Assembly: GCA_036362985.1 (NCBI GenBank)
Contig: JAYGXS010000007.1
Span: 25,128,723-25,192,722 of the forward strand
Source of the DNA: Ligula intestinalis
Lineage: Eukaryota > Platyhelminthes > Cestoda > Diphyllobothriidea > Diphyllobothriidae
Direction of reading: 5' to 3'
Length of the DNA: 64,000 nt
Shown here in pieces: positions 22,952-34,545 of the stretch (the stretch's first letter is position 1; every line of letters starts with the position of its first letter). The notes under the pieces are model-generated. The model saw only the letters and a program-made list of their open reading frames with translations. It made no database searches and was not told where the DNA came from. The position numbers and the translations under genes were made by a program.

Positions 22952-25900
22952 TAGACAAGTGCTTTTAAGAACTAGCTTATTTTTAAAGTTATGATAAGTA
23001 CTTAGAACATAATCCTTATTTATGGACAGTTGGCTGAAACCACTGAAAGTCGCCAATTAATAATCAGCGCTTCAAGAACGCTCTGAATGCCGTCGTAATC
23101 GAAATTCCGAAAAACTTACAAAGAAATGTGACGGACGGAAATGTCTCTTAGCGTGTGCAAACAATAGCACGTTCACGATTGCATCTGAAAATTCCATTCA
23201 AACTCATTAGTCACTAGCAGGCATTTCCGCACTTAAGCTCACGAGACTTTCAATCGGCGCAGTCAAGCGAACAGCGGGCTACATTCGTCCACCGTAACGG
23301 AAGCGACAAATAGCGATTCTCATGAAACCATGTTGAAATACATATTCGAACTTTCGGCTGTTCGGTAGCCGCCGTACATTACTTTGCGCCTAAGCCTATG
23401 TATCCGAAAATCCTATTAAAATGTTTATTTTCCAACGAAATTCGACTTTTTCTGCGTTACTCACTTCTTTTTGCACGAAAAGGCGTTATCGTGATTTAAA
23501 AATTAAGTTTATCTTGTACGCCTGATTTCAACGCTTTCGGAGTATTCCGCTGTTCAAAAAAGCTGGTTTTTCCAAACAACGTAATATTGTTTAATAAACC
23601 GGAATATGCCTTATTATTATGAACAACCAATACTTTATTGCTGTGAGACTCTAGAGGACGCAACATGAGCTGCGTTTGCGAAACAGGGATTTTCTCGAAA
23701 ACCTTCTTGGATTTCTACAGTTAGCCCGTCTATCGTATGTCCTACTCTTATGTAGAAAACCCTGAAAAGTTACGGTAATAGCAGTTTGATCGCAAAGTGA
23801 CCATCACTCAAGGCGTCCGCTTGACTGCCCGGAGTACATTTGTTTGAAGGAAATGCTGTTGATTCAGTCTTCACCGATCCATAGCTTTTAATTCCACAGT
23901 AACTACAGTAGCCCACAACGAGTGACACCCAGGTCCAAGCGCAATAGCAAAACCGTAGACCTTCTTAGTCTTCGTTAATTTACGCAGGGCAGATGGAGGT
24001 GCTAAATCCATCCACCCCAGCTTTCGTTGGCTTCAGTTCTTAGGTTCCTTTTAGTTTGCCCTCTACAGTTTCCGGTACATGGCCGTTTCTTTAAAATCCT
24101 CTTATCTTTTGTGATCTGGTTTATTTTCCGTGAGTAGGGACGCTCAATCTATAAAATGCCTTGGGTTTTGGCTAAAAGGGGAACTCATAGTCGAATAGAT
24201 AAGGGGGAGGAAATGTTTTTTAACAATTCTGTCATCCGCTCTGTGCTCTCTGATACATACTCCAGTCGTTCCAGTACCTACTGTCATTTTTAAGCCTATT
24301 CTCTGAAAAATTCGAAAGAACATCATGGTGTTTCTCCAGATTAACCCTGATGTAAGAATTCACACCTTCCATGCTCTTAGCACCTTTATTCGCATAGCTG
24401 ACGTTTTGCCTTGCCGCCATGATAAACAAGGTATTTTATCCCACCAAATGGCGTTCATTAAAACACCAGAATGCGCTTCCGTCTTCTTCGATAGCTCCGA
24501 TCCCATGTGTATGAACGAGAGGACAACAATCGCAGTATTACGATTCATAACAAAATCAGCTAATATTTGATGGACCTTGTACAAATTGCATTTTTACTCA
24601 CTCACGCACTTGCCTGGTCCATAAGATTTGAGAACAATTACACAATTTAAGCACCTTTCCGATAACATTTCGAAGTTGATAGCAATTATGGTCGCCGTAA
24701 AGGAATAAAATCAATTCAACGCAGTCCAATCCAGTCAATGCGTCTCTCCAGCTTTTGACGAAAAAGGCACAAGGTTCGCTTTTAATTACCTTCATGTCCC
24801 GTTCGACAAACAGCTGGTTAAAGCGAGCGCTTAGAACAAGACAACTAAAAGTCTTTCGACAGCAGAGGAATCCAAATTGTCAGAATTAGGTCTACACACA
24901 TGCATCCACCCAATACATGAACTGGGCACTCAGTTCACAACCAGAATTTGCCAGCCTTCTTAAGCGAGGATTTGTTGTTTGTGCCGCCTTGGTTTAAAAT
25001 GTGTAGCGTAGCCTGATTTACTTTTCTGAAATAGGTTAAACGATAATACAGGTTTGGAAAATCTACGGATATAAATCAACAGCATTTCTATATACAATAA
25101 AATAAATACATATAGCAGTTATTAACGTACATTTAAATGCCTATTCTAATTCTCCATCCGTGAAACCCCTTTAATCATTGTCGCCGTACGACAAAATGCT
25201 GGGACCAGGGGTGTATGAGGTACACTAGTTAAACTACTGCTGTCTCTTTTGTTGTCTCGTTTGCTATTCAGTTGTCTTTTATTTAATGAGAGTCACTTTT
25301 TGATTGTTTTTTAATATCACTCCTGATTTTGTTACTATATGTAGGCTCAGAAGAATAAATTTCGCGGCAATCTTCTTGGTTTTAATGTTTCCTTGCATAA
25401 AACTTGCTTTCTCAAAACAATCATTACCCTTATTTTCGTCTTTGGGTTACAGTTGGGTAAAGGGACTTACAAAAGCTGCCTTTCCAGCCTTTTCAAATAT
25501 TTGGGTGTCTTTTGAACATGCAGATGCAGTCGGAAGTGTACGCACTTCAAAGACAGACATTAAATATTCCTCCATGAAAAAAGAGGAAAATTGGCATGGC
25601 GGGCCCTTTGGTGGGCGTGTTACAGGCTATTCTATGAGTGCCCTCAGATGAAAATGAATAAATCTGTTCCTCAGGAAGTCCTGACATATGATGCTTCAAC
25701 CAGAAGAAGACCTCACGCTTAACTGCTCTTTAGTTATTTTTCAGATTTACTTAAAAATCCTGGTCATTTTTGAACGCATCCTCTGAATGCTCTCCTCAGC
25801 TGCCGGTTTTTCCTGTTTTTTTTTTTAGCTGACATCATAATGCAGTGACACTCTTTAAAACGGTCAAACAAGTTGTTGACCGCATCCTTAGTGAGGTCAC

Positions 25901-26235
25901 TCACTCTCTCCACTCTGAACTAATGACTGCGAAGTCTTCCCGTACAATGCTCGGAGGCCACCCTCATATGTCTTGCCGTACATCGGCATATCAGCACTCT
26001 GTGCTCCCATTCCTAGCACGCTACCTCACGTGTGAAGAAATGGAAATTGAGAAGTTGGAAGCCGACCTGTCTCCATAATAGATATGGATTACGTGTAAAC
26101 CTTTAAGTTTGAGTATTCTATGACCTTTTACCATGACCCCTTACCTAACTTTATCCCTTGCTGTCCGTGAATGAAGCCATTTTTGCTGAAAATTTTGGAT
26201 ATTTCCTTCAAACTAAAGCATTCTCTCTAAGTAAA
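22952..26235 (+). repeat. R2 repeat, copy A (inverted partner at 60.2-64.0 kb)
   Basis: From TAGACAAGTGCTTTTAAG at 22952 to the LINE-derived end near 26235 the sequence is matched almost throughout by the reverse complement of 60225-64000. Landmarks: TCCACCGTAACGGAAGCG, CGCCTGATTTCAACGC, GATGGAGGTGCTAAATCC, and the junction with a truncated LINE (AGTCCTGACATATGATGC then CTTCAACC). An 81-residue frame (24325-24570) has a partner of 99 residues in the other copy. Most base differences between those frames change the amino acid, and the 115-residue frame at 25304-25651 is broken by a 1-base deletion in the partner. The unit is therefore probably non-coding. Confidence 0.85.
25735..26235 (+). mobile_element. 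LINE 3' fragment (copy L4) forming the end of R2 copy A
   Basis: Encodes KTVKQVVDRILSEVTHSLH and SAYQHSVLPFLARY, ending EKLEADLSP at 26078, then the LINE 3' untranslated region with GTGAATGAAGCC and a CTCTCT end. Its 5' break and adjoining non-LINE sequence are shared with copy L7 at 60.2-60.7 kb, so LINE and R2 were duplicated together. Confidence 0.85.
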
Positions 26236-27105
26236 TCCTCCAGAACAAACATTTCATGCTCTGTCCGAAAGGTTAGATGAATAGTTCGAAGAACACATAT
26301 GGACTGGCTAAAATCCCGACAAGCGTGTTTCGCTGATATTTCTCCATTGTCTGATGGGTCTGGTTTATCTGGGTGCCCCAGTGTTTCCCTGTGTTTTTTT
26401 TTCTGGTATATTAAAGCCAGTTTACACCTTACCCTATTTCATTGCCAAGGAAATTATTGCACGAACTTGGAGTAAGTTCTCCGAGGAAGACCCTGCCACA
26501 CTCAGCCCGTAAATTTATAGGACGGAGGAAGCTGGAAGCATCAACTATTACAGAATAATTGCGTACTATTACCAAGCTTCCGTTAGTCAGTCATTAGTAT
26601 ATAAATACTTAATGATTCAGCCTACTGACAGTGCAGGAATCGGCCCAACGGCTACTGTTCTACATTTGATACTGTTGCTCATGATACATGGAACATTTTA
26701 GTGTAATTAAAATGCGCAAATACAACTTGGACTCAAAACTTGCCCCCCATTGTTCCTATTGTGGGGATGGTGAAAGCAATATTTCAGTGAAGTATACGTT
26801 TGCTTATCTAAAATCTCGCTTGGGTGGTCAATTTTGATAAAATTAGCCTGCGTAAATGCATTTACCCTCTGGCCAACGGTTATGTTCACATGATTGCCTG
26901 GTGCACAATTGTCTGTTCACACTTATTTGCTGAATGGAAAAAAATGTGCACATATATATGTGTGTGTATCAAATAAACCTACAATTGGCGTCTCGCAACC
27001 GGACTTTGGACTGGACCTCACACGTTCGGTTTGTAGTAGTGGCTTTGGCCACTACCTCCGGACACCGCTGTAGGCCTGACTTAGAAAGAGCTGAGGCAAT
27101 TATTG
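26236..27105. other. Unassigned DNA
   Basis: No feature recognised. Confidence 0.4.
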
Positions 27106-27175
27106 AAGTTGAATTGGCGAACGTACGTTTGTTTTCGATTATTCTCATCAGGCCTTTGTATTCATATGGTAATTA
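27106..27175 (-). mobile_element. PLE 3'-end remnant with hammerhead-like motif (H6)
   Basis: The minus strand has GGCCTGATGA (CUGAUGA at 27151-27145), GAAUAAUC as a minimal stem II, and GAAA at 27136-27133, followed by ACAAACGTACGTTCG. The arrangement closely parallels the motif near 57250 and the one downstream of the PLE at 44.8 kb. No endonuclease is attached. A decayed PLE terminus is the best reading. Confidence 0.45.
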
Positions 27176-27179
27176 AGTT

Positions 27180-27250
27180 AAGAAGAAGAAGAAGACTCGA
27201 TCGCTGGGACAATATGTGTATTCGCCGGGCGTGGGGGGGGGGGGGCGGTA
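27180..27250 (-). mobile_element. PLE terminal fragment (second family)
   Basis: GACTCGATCGCTGGGACAAT and the ATTCGCC context match 32995-33040, the terminus of PLE P5, up to where its hammerhead would begin; here the sequence passes into a G run at 27231-27243. It abuts the previous PLE terminus through a short GAA repeat. Confidence 0.5.
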
Positions 27251-27519
27251 AGGCTCAACATTTGATCAGCGTTAGGGGGAACTGGTAGTCGGTTGAGGTG
27301 CTAAGCTGGTGGCTGTTGGATTGGCAGCTATTGACCATGGTAACTGCGGCGCTGCGACGAAATTATTGAAGTAAAAAACAAATTGACAAGTAGCCTGCTC
27401 GCGCAGTTGTGCAAGCACAGGAGAAATGTTAGTAGCCATATCGGTAAAACATATGTTTGTGTAAGAACACAATTACAAATCAGGTTGGAACCTGCATATG
27501 GCCTGCAGGTTAACAAATA

Positions 27520-27690
27520 ATAGGCTTGATATTGGGGTGCTGCATGCTACGATCAATGACCGAAAAATCCGAGATCAAATTCCAGGTTATGTACGGCTAA
27601 AGCTAGGTATGGCTGGCTGACGACGTCTAGCAGGCCAGAAATGACCATTCCAGCTTTTATTGACAATGCCACCTGCATCGCATCCACTGA
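27520..27690 (+). mobile_element. SINE family S, copy S11 (head decayed)
   Basis: The tRNA-like head is barely recognisable (GAGATCAAATTCC at the box B position). The body from GGTATGGCTGGCTGACGACG onward is well kept, ending at GACAATGCCACCTG. It carries a hammerhead with a covarying stem I, listed separately. Confidence 0.7.
27611..27655 (+). ncRNA. Hammerhead in SINE S11 with compensatory stem I
   Basis: Stem I is GGCUGG (27611-27616) against CCAGCU (27650-27655), whereas other copies have GACUGG and CCAGUC: the A-U pair became G-C. CUGACGA at 27617-27623, GAAA at 27638-27641, cleavage triplet AUU at 27647-27649. Stem II is weakened (GUCU/GGCC). The core is intact; activity is untested. 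Confidence 0.65.
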
Positions 27691-28798
27691 AGTTGTGTGA
27701 TTAATGATTTTGTGGCTAGTAACTCACCTTCTAGTTCAATAAGTCCTTGGGGTTTTCGAAAATGAACAGTTTTACAAAAGGTGAAACGGTAAGGACACAC
27801 CAATTCCATTTGAGACCGACCACCTACTGCTCATCCGACATTTTAAAGGACGGAGAAGTTTTCCTCCAATCGTCTCCCTCTCTCTCTTCCTGCTTTCCAG
27901 TCCTAACTGGATGCTGATAATTCCTGCGTTAAACGATGAGTAATAGCATGAGATGGCTGCGGTGGAGACGGGGGTTAACTAAGTAAAACCGCGATGTCGC
28001 CGAGGTCCTCGCTCGGGCTCAAAAATCCGGTTATGAAAACAAGGTGACTGTCTGGGCAGGCCCTTCAGTTGCTGTGGCGGACGGAGGGTGGGGGAGGGGG
28101 GAGGAGAGTGTAGGGTGGTGAGGCCTAACCTGTCCACCATCTCACAAGCGCAAGCAGTTGCTTATCCAAGCAACTGGCAGCAACTAGCATTCTCCGCAAA
28201 CTGTTTCCCCCCTCCCCCCTCTGTGTGTGCCTCTTCCGTTTTAAATACTGCCAGGCAGGCGCCCGCCGAGTTATCACGCTGGAACGTCTCCTGGTAGCGG
28301 AGTCAGTTTTGTGCAAAAGTACTGCACAGCAGCGGAAATAGCAGTTTAATACGTGGACGTCCAGGGCAGAGAGAGGACGAGTTAATGTTGGCTGTCGTTT
28401 ATCAGCACGCCTAAGGCCCAGTCTGACAGTAGAGTGCCTAGTCTTGAGGGTGAAATTCGGACGCCCAGGCCAACAAACGGCGGCCTCAACCACTTTGACA
28501 GTCTAGATCGCTTTTTCGACAGGTGCAGCTGAGAAGCAGGAGGCATTCTACTCGAAGGGAAAGTAAGCCCCCGCCCTGAAGGGCCATGTCTGAAACTGTT
28601 AAAATGGCACGTGAATTAAGATTCATTATTTGTACGGATTTTGTTGACTCTTAGGGAAGTTTCAGTCTGCGCAAACATACGAATCATTAACCGGACACTT
28701 TACCAAAAGGGTGTGTAGCAAAATTTAAAATTTAATACGGACAGTCATAAAACGTTAATGTGTGGGACTCGCATGTTCGCTTGTATCAGTGTGAATTT
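27691..28798. other. Unassigned DNA
   Basis: Includes a GC-rich, G-run-containing stretch at 28075-28330. The 122-residue minus-strand frame at 28125-28493 has no recognisable motif. Confidence 0.4.
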
Positions 28799-29431
28799 TT
28801 TTAACTTTTGTATTATGTCCGCCGCTTGCGTTCATATCGCACCCCACAAGCTCTCATCTGGCGTTTTATAGATGCCTGTATCCTCCCTCTTATTCTTTAT
28901 TGCTCTCCAGTTACTTTTCCAGCACTACTCAAGAAAGACTTGCTTATAATTAAACGTATTCTCCGCATGCTCTCTTCAGCTGCCGGTTATTCCTATGTTT
29001 TTTTAGCTGACCTCATCATTCAGCGACATTTAAATCGGTCAAGAATTTCGTGGACCGTATTCTAAGTGAGGTCGCTCACCCTCTCCACTCTGAATTAATG
29101 GCTGCGAAATCTTCTCGTACCATGCGCCGAAGCTTCCGTCATATGACCTGCCGTACATCGGCCTACCAGTACTCTGTACTCCCATTCTTAGCACGATTCC
29201 TCACGTGTGAAGAAATGGAAATTGAGAAGCTGAAGGCAGACCTGTCTCCATAACAGATGTAGTAACCGTGTGGACTTCTTACTTTGAGCATTTTGTTATC
29301 TTTGACCGTTTACTCTTGAGCTTTTTGGACCCCATAATTGATCTTATTTTTCCTCTCCGTGAATGGAGCCACTATTTGCTGAAAATTTTGATATTATCAT
29401 CAAAATATAGTTCTCTATCTATCTATCTATC
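28799..29431 (+). mobile_element. LINE 3' fragment (CR1/Jockey group), copy L5
   Basis: Encodes RTPQALIWRFIDACILPLI, TFPALLKKDLLIIKRILRML, SYVFLADLIIQRH and, after one frameshift near 29045, DRILSEVAHPLHSEL...SVLPFLARF, ending EKLKADLSP at 29253. The 3' untranslated region (CTCCGTGAATGGAGCC, then TTTTGATATTATCATC) ends in a (TATC)n tail at 29414-29431. It is closely related to the long copy at 34.9-36.4 kb. Only one clear frameshift, so relatively young but strongly 5'-truncated. Confidence 0.88.
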
Positions 29432-30253
29432 AAGTCAGGGGGTAAAAACAGCTTCCGCACGGATTTCCATGGAGGTGACTTTCTCCTCCTTTCTTCCTTC
29501 CGCCGACATCTGGCGGCCACGATGATATGGAGGTCCGATTTTATTTACTCTGAGTCATCAGCATGCCCGCCAGTCCATCGTCTGAGTGACAGAGACAGGT
29601 ACCAATTCCTAAAACCCACCCACTCCCCTTTGCCCGCCAAATTCAAAATCCCGAGTGATAATTCAGAGGGGTCGGTTACAAGCCCCCCCCCACCTCTCCC
29701 CGACTGTCCTCGCCTCAATTGCGAGAGCTATCTTGTCCTCTCGGTCAGTTCAGATGTTTCTTGTTGACAGGTTCGGGGTTTGGACGGAGTGGGGGTTGCG
29801 AACAGGCCCCTTGGCCGATCTGTCTACGCGACTACATGTGCGTAGGCCGTCTGATTGCTAGGAATGTCACTTTTACACATAAATTGCCTGTATAGACAAA
29901 AAGGCAAAAAAATTCTCTACTGGCTTCCGCTGACTCAAAGGCAGAACGAACAAACGCAAACAAACATGACCAGAAACATGGCAGCAGCTTTCACTTTTCT
30001 GTTCATGCTCCCCTGCTATCGTGGCTGAATGGACTGCAGATTAGAATATGGTTATCTTGTCGTGGGTTCTGCTAGTAAGTCGGCGAAGTTGCTGAGCAGT
30101 TCCGTGTAATATTATGTCCTTTAACATCACACAGTTGAGAAGGAGTCAACGCGATTTCCGGGACAAAAATTTCATTCGCGTAACTTGTTGGATTCTAGGT
30201 AGAACCTATCCTTGCGAATGAATGAAAACGTTCGCGTTCCAGGTATTTGCAGA
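29432..30253. other. Unassigned DNA
   Basis: No recurring element recognised; a C run sits near 29683-29692. Confidence 0.4.
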
Positions 30254-31640
30254 GATGAGGAAGAAGACTTGTCGAGCACCGGAGCAATTTATTTATTGTC
30301 CTGAGCTTTCGAAACCTTACAAGAATCTATCTTCAGAGGTTAGAAGCAGCAACCAAAACTGGGGGTAATTATAGGGGGCGCATGCCAATCAGCTTTCAGA
30401 GGTCATCAAGTCCTCAAGAAACAGTATCAAAAAGGGAGGGGGAGGGTAACTGTAGCAGTATACAATAAGTAACTTTCAGGGATATCAGGGGGTCGTCCGT
30501 ATTCATGAACAGCTATTCGTGTAGTGCGTTGTAGAGTGTTGTGGCAACCCTGCTTCCTCTTCTGACAGGTGCATTCTGGGGTTGTTTTTGCTTGCGATTC
30601 ATAAGTTCGGTTTCGGATGTTATGTCTTTTACTCTATCAATGGTGTAAGACTTTTTCGGCCGTGGGAAGGTCCAGATCTCCGTTGATGGAGTTGGCATTT
30701 CAGTAGCATGCCTAACACGTCAGTCTTTCGACTTTTGAGGTTCCTCGGCCTACGATTTTCGCTCCTTGAATACCGAAGTTGTGGCGAGTCTCTGCCAGGT
30801 GTGCTGCAAGCTGCGAGTTTGGGTCTAGTCTCTGAGCCGCCAGTTTGTGTTCATGTATGCGGTTCTGCAATTTTCACCCTGTTTCTGTTACAGTATCAGA
30901 TAAGAATGAGGCGTACACAGGGAGTTGCAGCATTGATAGGATACAGCCGCTAACCTACTGCATACATCTGACAATTAATGACTCCGCCTGCATCGAAGCT
31001 GATCATCCTTTGCTGCGCTAATCACTCAGTAGCTGGCATGTAGGATGTTGTCTGCCGAAATTTCGTCACATGTTGGAGGTTGACTCGATGATCGTTCGGA
31101 AACTAGTTTCATCGGCAACGGCGTTGGAATGTAAGTTCACCTGTGCTCCCTGAGTGGTTACTTGCTTTATCCAAATCAAGTTAAAACACGGAATTTGGGT
31201 TGAAGAAGTCATTGCACTTCTTAATAGACTGGGAGCTCATAAACCATGGCCAAGTAGCTCGCAGCTCATGTGAGTCACCGTTCGTGAGAATTTCGGTCTC
31301 ATTAAACTTAAAGTTGTGACAATCGGTTTGAATGAGCCGGGACTTGAAGATTTGGCATTATCTCTCTGCATTGCTAGCACGTGTTCGGCCATTCGCGTGC
31401 GGAACAGTCTTCCAGTTTCTCCGAATAATTTTATTTGTCCGCAACTGTCCCATATCCGATAAATGACTTTAGATCATTCATGCCATGGCAGTGGGTCCCA
31501 TAGTTTCACTACCTAGTGCCAAATGGTTGTCTTCAGTCTGTGTAAAAAAGTGGCTGTTCAAGTGGACATCATCACTGACTAATTTTGCGTACACATCACC
31601 CATTAGCTTCATTATTTGCAGCGGAAGAACTGTCCTACTG
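30254..31640 (-). mobile_element. PLE remnant with GIY-YIG domain (P4)
   Basis: On the minus strand, 31470 to about 31180 encodes VIYRIWDSCGQIKLFGETGR followed by LFRTRMAEHVLAMQRDN, a GIY-YIG module with the Y...FGETGR motif, then after a frameshift FKFNETEILTNGDSHELRA and SIKKCNDFFNPNSV. The downstream stretch to 30345 is probably the 3' untranslated region, and a hammerhead sits at 30290-30340. It is related to P5 (compare NYVGETGR and KFDEAEILARGDNR). The reverse transcriptase is missing. Frameshifts make it inactive. Confidence 0.75.
30290..30340 (-). ncRNA. Hammerhead motif at the P4 PLE end (H2)
   Basis: CUGAAGA at 30336-30330 (the seventh core position is free to vary), an imperfect stem II, GAAA at 30310-30307, then GC and the triplet CUC. 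Stem I pairs CCU with AGG next to the core. An ACAATAAATAA segment follows, as at 41.1 kb. Core positions are intact but the helices are short. Confidence 0.6.
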
Positions 31641-32194
31641 ACACATTTAGCTCGACGAGTATGCGAATTTCAGGATTTCTTATGACAGTTCGCCTAAACG
31701 AAAGCAGAAAAGAGCAATAACTCACAAGTGTTTGCTTTAAATAGCCTTCAAAACTGGATATATTTCTCAAACTATAAGTTCTGGGTTTCAAAGACGCTTC
31801 GCATACCCATAAATGTTCGTGCAGAATCTACCGCAAACCACTGAAAGAAAAAAACTACTCGCAAGAAATTTTCGATAGCATAGGACCAACCAAAACAGAT
31901 GGTGTGCTTCCTACGAGTGAGATATTTGTCATTTCATGAACGAGTTTATTGCCTCAATTGGGGAGGCATTAACGCACCATGGAACAACGAATGAATTTTG
32001 AATGTGACTTTTCAAATACCATTTCTGCTGTTTTCGATTTGGAAACATGCTTTCGAAGGTTACACTGCACGAATAACTCCTCAGGTCGAAACGAACTGAC
32101 ACATACTGAGGGTGAGATCTCCGTTGAATAATTAATTCGCCAGATAATGGCTGCAAAATTTTAACCGAAATTTTAAAATGTACTTTCAATTAAT
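31641..32194. other. Unassigned DNA
   Basis: No feature recognised; decayed PLE sequence may extend into its first part. Confidence 0.35.
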
Positions 32195-32985
32195 AACGAC
32201 CAATGAGCTTTCAGTAGGACTGTCATATGCCCAGCCGTAAAACCTCCTTCATCGCCATCGCTCCTTGCGTCATAGCGCTAGGAGGAGTGCACCTATTCAT
32301 ATTCCAACGATGAAGGTTTAGTGGCTATTTAGAAAGGCATGCGAGCGTCAGCTTGAGATAGGCCTCACGTGACAGGGATGTAGATTGCAAGAAATTGATC
32401 GAAAAAAATCCATATACGTAGTTCAGGGGTAGTCGCAGTTCTCTGTACAGGACCTGTCAAATAAGCAGACGCTATGTAACGCACCTCAAATCATAAGTAC
32501 AGAAGGGGTTTGTTTTAATGCATTAAGTAATTCTGAATCCAACGCCGCGCCCTGTAGGAAATATTGAACACGCAACCAGGCAATTTGAAAAAAAAGTCTG
32601 CATACGCTTTTCTTGCAATGGCTAGGTAACCGAATCAGAAACAGGATGGCCGCGGAGCTTTTGGTATGAACGTATACATTCCTATCGCACTACGGATCTT
32701 TCAGATGCTTTTCGGAAGGACATGTGGCTGCCAGATGGAAGTCTGCCTCACGTGACGGGAACATAGGTCCCATGATGGCAGTTGAAAAAGTCCCGCATAA
32801 ATATTACCTCCGCGGCAGGATAAGGAAGACAGAAATGGCCATCTGGACCTCCCCTGTTTTGCTGCTAACGGATTTAGTTGAAGTTCATTACCTTTTTAAT
32901 TTTCAGTGGAACATTCAGAGCCTAAAATAGCGGCTAAGGATGACTTGTATGCCAAAACAAGTTAACATCCGTGTCCCAGGAAGCA
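32195..32985 (-). repeat. R1 repeat, copy IV (3' part)
   Basis: The minus strand matches the 3' half of R1 copies I and II: GTTAGCAGCAAAACAG, the block with GGGACCTATGTTCCC (near 32760) and its second occurrence near 32370, and CCTAGCGCTATGACGCAAG near 32270. Truncated at its 5' end. Confidence 0.7.
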
Positions 32986-32990
32986 ATTGA

Positions 32991-34312
32991 GAAGAAGAAG
33001 AAGACTGGATCGCTGGGAAAATATGTTTATTCGCCTGACGTTTCGATATCCGTCGCGGATTCGTCATCAGAGACATGAGTAGCAGAAAGGTTAAGCATGC
33101 CCAGAAGTTTTCAGTATTTATAGGACACAGTCGTTACTGCAAGTATACAGCGACAATTAGCGTTACTTGCCTTCTTGTACGTGGACTGCTTGTTGGACGG
33201 CACGCGGGCTCTGCCCTGTTGAACTTTCGTCACGGGCGGTGAGCTCGGGCATGATGATTGCTCGGCCGTCTGGCTCCCCTGTGTTGGCGTACGATGAGGC
33301 GGTGGCCTGCCCGTTCCTCAAGTGATGGCTTGCTTTGCCCAAATTGAATCTGAGGATTGAATATGGATTGGGCAAATCGATGCACTTGTTTATGGATTGG
33401 GGGCCCGTGTACCATGACTCAAGTAGTTCTAGGCTCACCCGATTGTCACCTCTTGCGAGAATTTCGGCCTCATCAAATTTTAAGGTGTGGCCGGGTCTCT
33501 TCGAATGAGCCGCAACTTGAGAATTGGTATCATTTCGCCGCACTGCAGCCGCATGTTCGGCAATTCACGTCCTGAGAAGTCTGCCAGTTTCTCCGACGTA
33601 GTTACTTTGACCGCAACTGCACCAGATCCTGTAGACGACCCCAGATGTTTCTTGCCGTGGCAGTGGGTCTTTCGGCTTCATTATCTGACGCCTTATGGTT
33701 GCCTCCGGTCTATGTGCGACTCCAACTCCAAGTGGTGCGAGAAGTCGGCCGATTGTTTCCGATAAGTTTTTGACATAGGGGATCGAACGCCAAATCTTGG
33801 GGTCAGTGCGCTTTTGTTGGCCAGCTCATTTGCGCAAGCACCGGTTGACGAAGTTGTGTGGGTAGCCATTTTCTCTGAACACCCGTCGGAGGTATTCTAC
33901 CTCGGCAACTTTGTTTTCTTCTTCGCTGCAGTGCGTCTCAACACGCCGATAGAGTGTTTTTACGCAACTGCGTTTGTGGCTGATTGAGTGGTTGCTGTTG
34001 TAATTCAGTACTTGCATCGTGTTTGTCGCTTTCCTTAATACTTTAGTCTTTAGACCACGACAATCTTTTTGACAGACAAGGACATCAAGAAAGGCCAGCT
34101 GGTTGTTCTCTTCTTCCTCCATCGTAAATTGGATGTCTGGGAAGACGCTGTTAAGACGTTCCTTGAACGTGCGCACCTGATCCCGTTCGATGACGACGAA
34201 GGTGTCATCCACATACCGAGCCCAGAATTTCGGTCTGTGGTGATGAAAAACAAGCGACTCCAGCCGCTGCAGGACCATCTCGGCTATGAGTCCCGAAATC
34301 GGTGAACCCCTC
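32991..34312 (-). mobile_element. PLE remnant: RT C-terminus, GIY-YIG and hammerhead (P5)
   Basis: Read on the minus strand. 34312-33826 encodes the end of the reverse transcriptase: GSPISGLIAE, ARYVDDTFVV (with the catalytic DD), ...NNQLAFLDVLV, SNHSISHKRSCVKTL and ENGYPHNFVNRCL. A linker follows, and after frame changes the endonuclease VVYRIWCSCGQSNYVGETGR plus LLRT, one stop, IAEHAAAVRRNDTNSQ, KFDEAEILARGDNRVS, then SINKCIDLPNPYSILRF (about 33680-33330). A hammerhead (33030-33080) closes the element. The RT N-terminal half is missing and there is an abrupt strand switch at 34312. Dead copy with a clearly legible domain order RT, GIY-YIG, ribozyme. Confidence 0.85.
33030..33080 (-). ncRNA. 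Hammerhead at the P5 PLE end (H3)
   Basis: CUGAUGA at 33070-33064, a seven-pair stem II with one bulged base (GAAUCCG against CGGAUAUC), GAAA at 33044-33041, then CG and the triplet GUC. Stem I pairs UGUCU next to the core with AGGCG after the cut, including G-U pairs. Stem III is a single A-U closing pair, the minimal form known for PLE hammerheads. GCGAATAAAC follows the cleavage position. Confidence 0.75.
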
Positions 34313-34317
34313 GGTCG

Positions 34318-34386
34318 GTCTCATCAAATTTTAAGGTGTGGCCGGGTCTTGTCGAATGAACCGCAACTTGAGAATTGGCATCGATA
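34318..34386 (-). mobile_element. Short PLE endonuclease fragment
   Basis: Repeats, with a few differences, the sequence at 33468-33535 (the part encoding NSQVAAHS...GHTLKFDE). It sits upstream of the P5 RT in the same orientation. It is therefore a piece of another PLE copy left by rearrangement. Confidence 0.7.
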
Positions 34387-34545
34387 CGGTCGAACTTCTC
34401 CTAGGAAACAAATACGATGAAACGGAGAATCGCCTGGGACACGCGGAAATTCTACAACTCCTGAAGTTCTGGCTCAGGATGTACTTCATATATGACGGAA
34501 CGATCTACGAGCAGGTGAAGGGGACAGCTTACACTCAGTTAACAG
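34384..34545 (+). mobile_element. PLE reverse-transcriptase fragment on the opposite strand
   Basis: The plus strand encodes TVELLLGNKYDETENRLGH, ILQLLKFWLRMYFIYDG and TIYEQVKGTAY. This is the RT region just before the conserved GSP(I/L) box, i.e. the part missing from P5, but on the other strand. It shows inverted joining of PLE parts. Confidence 0.7.
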
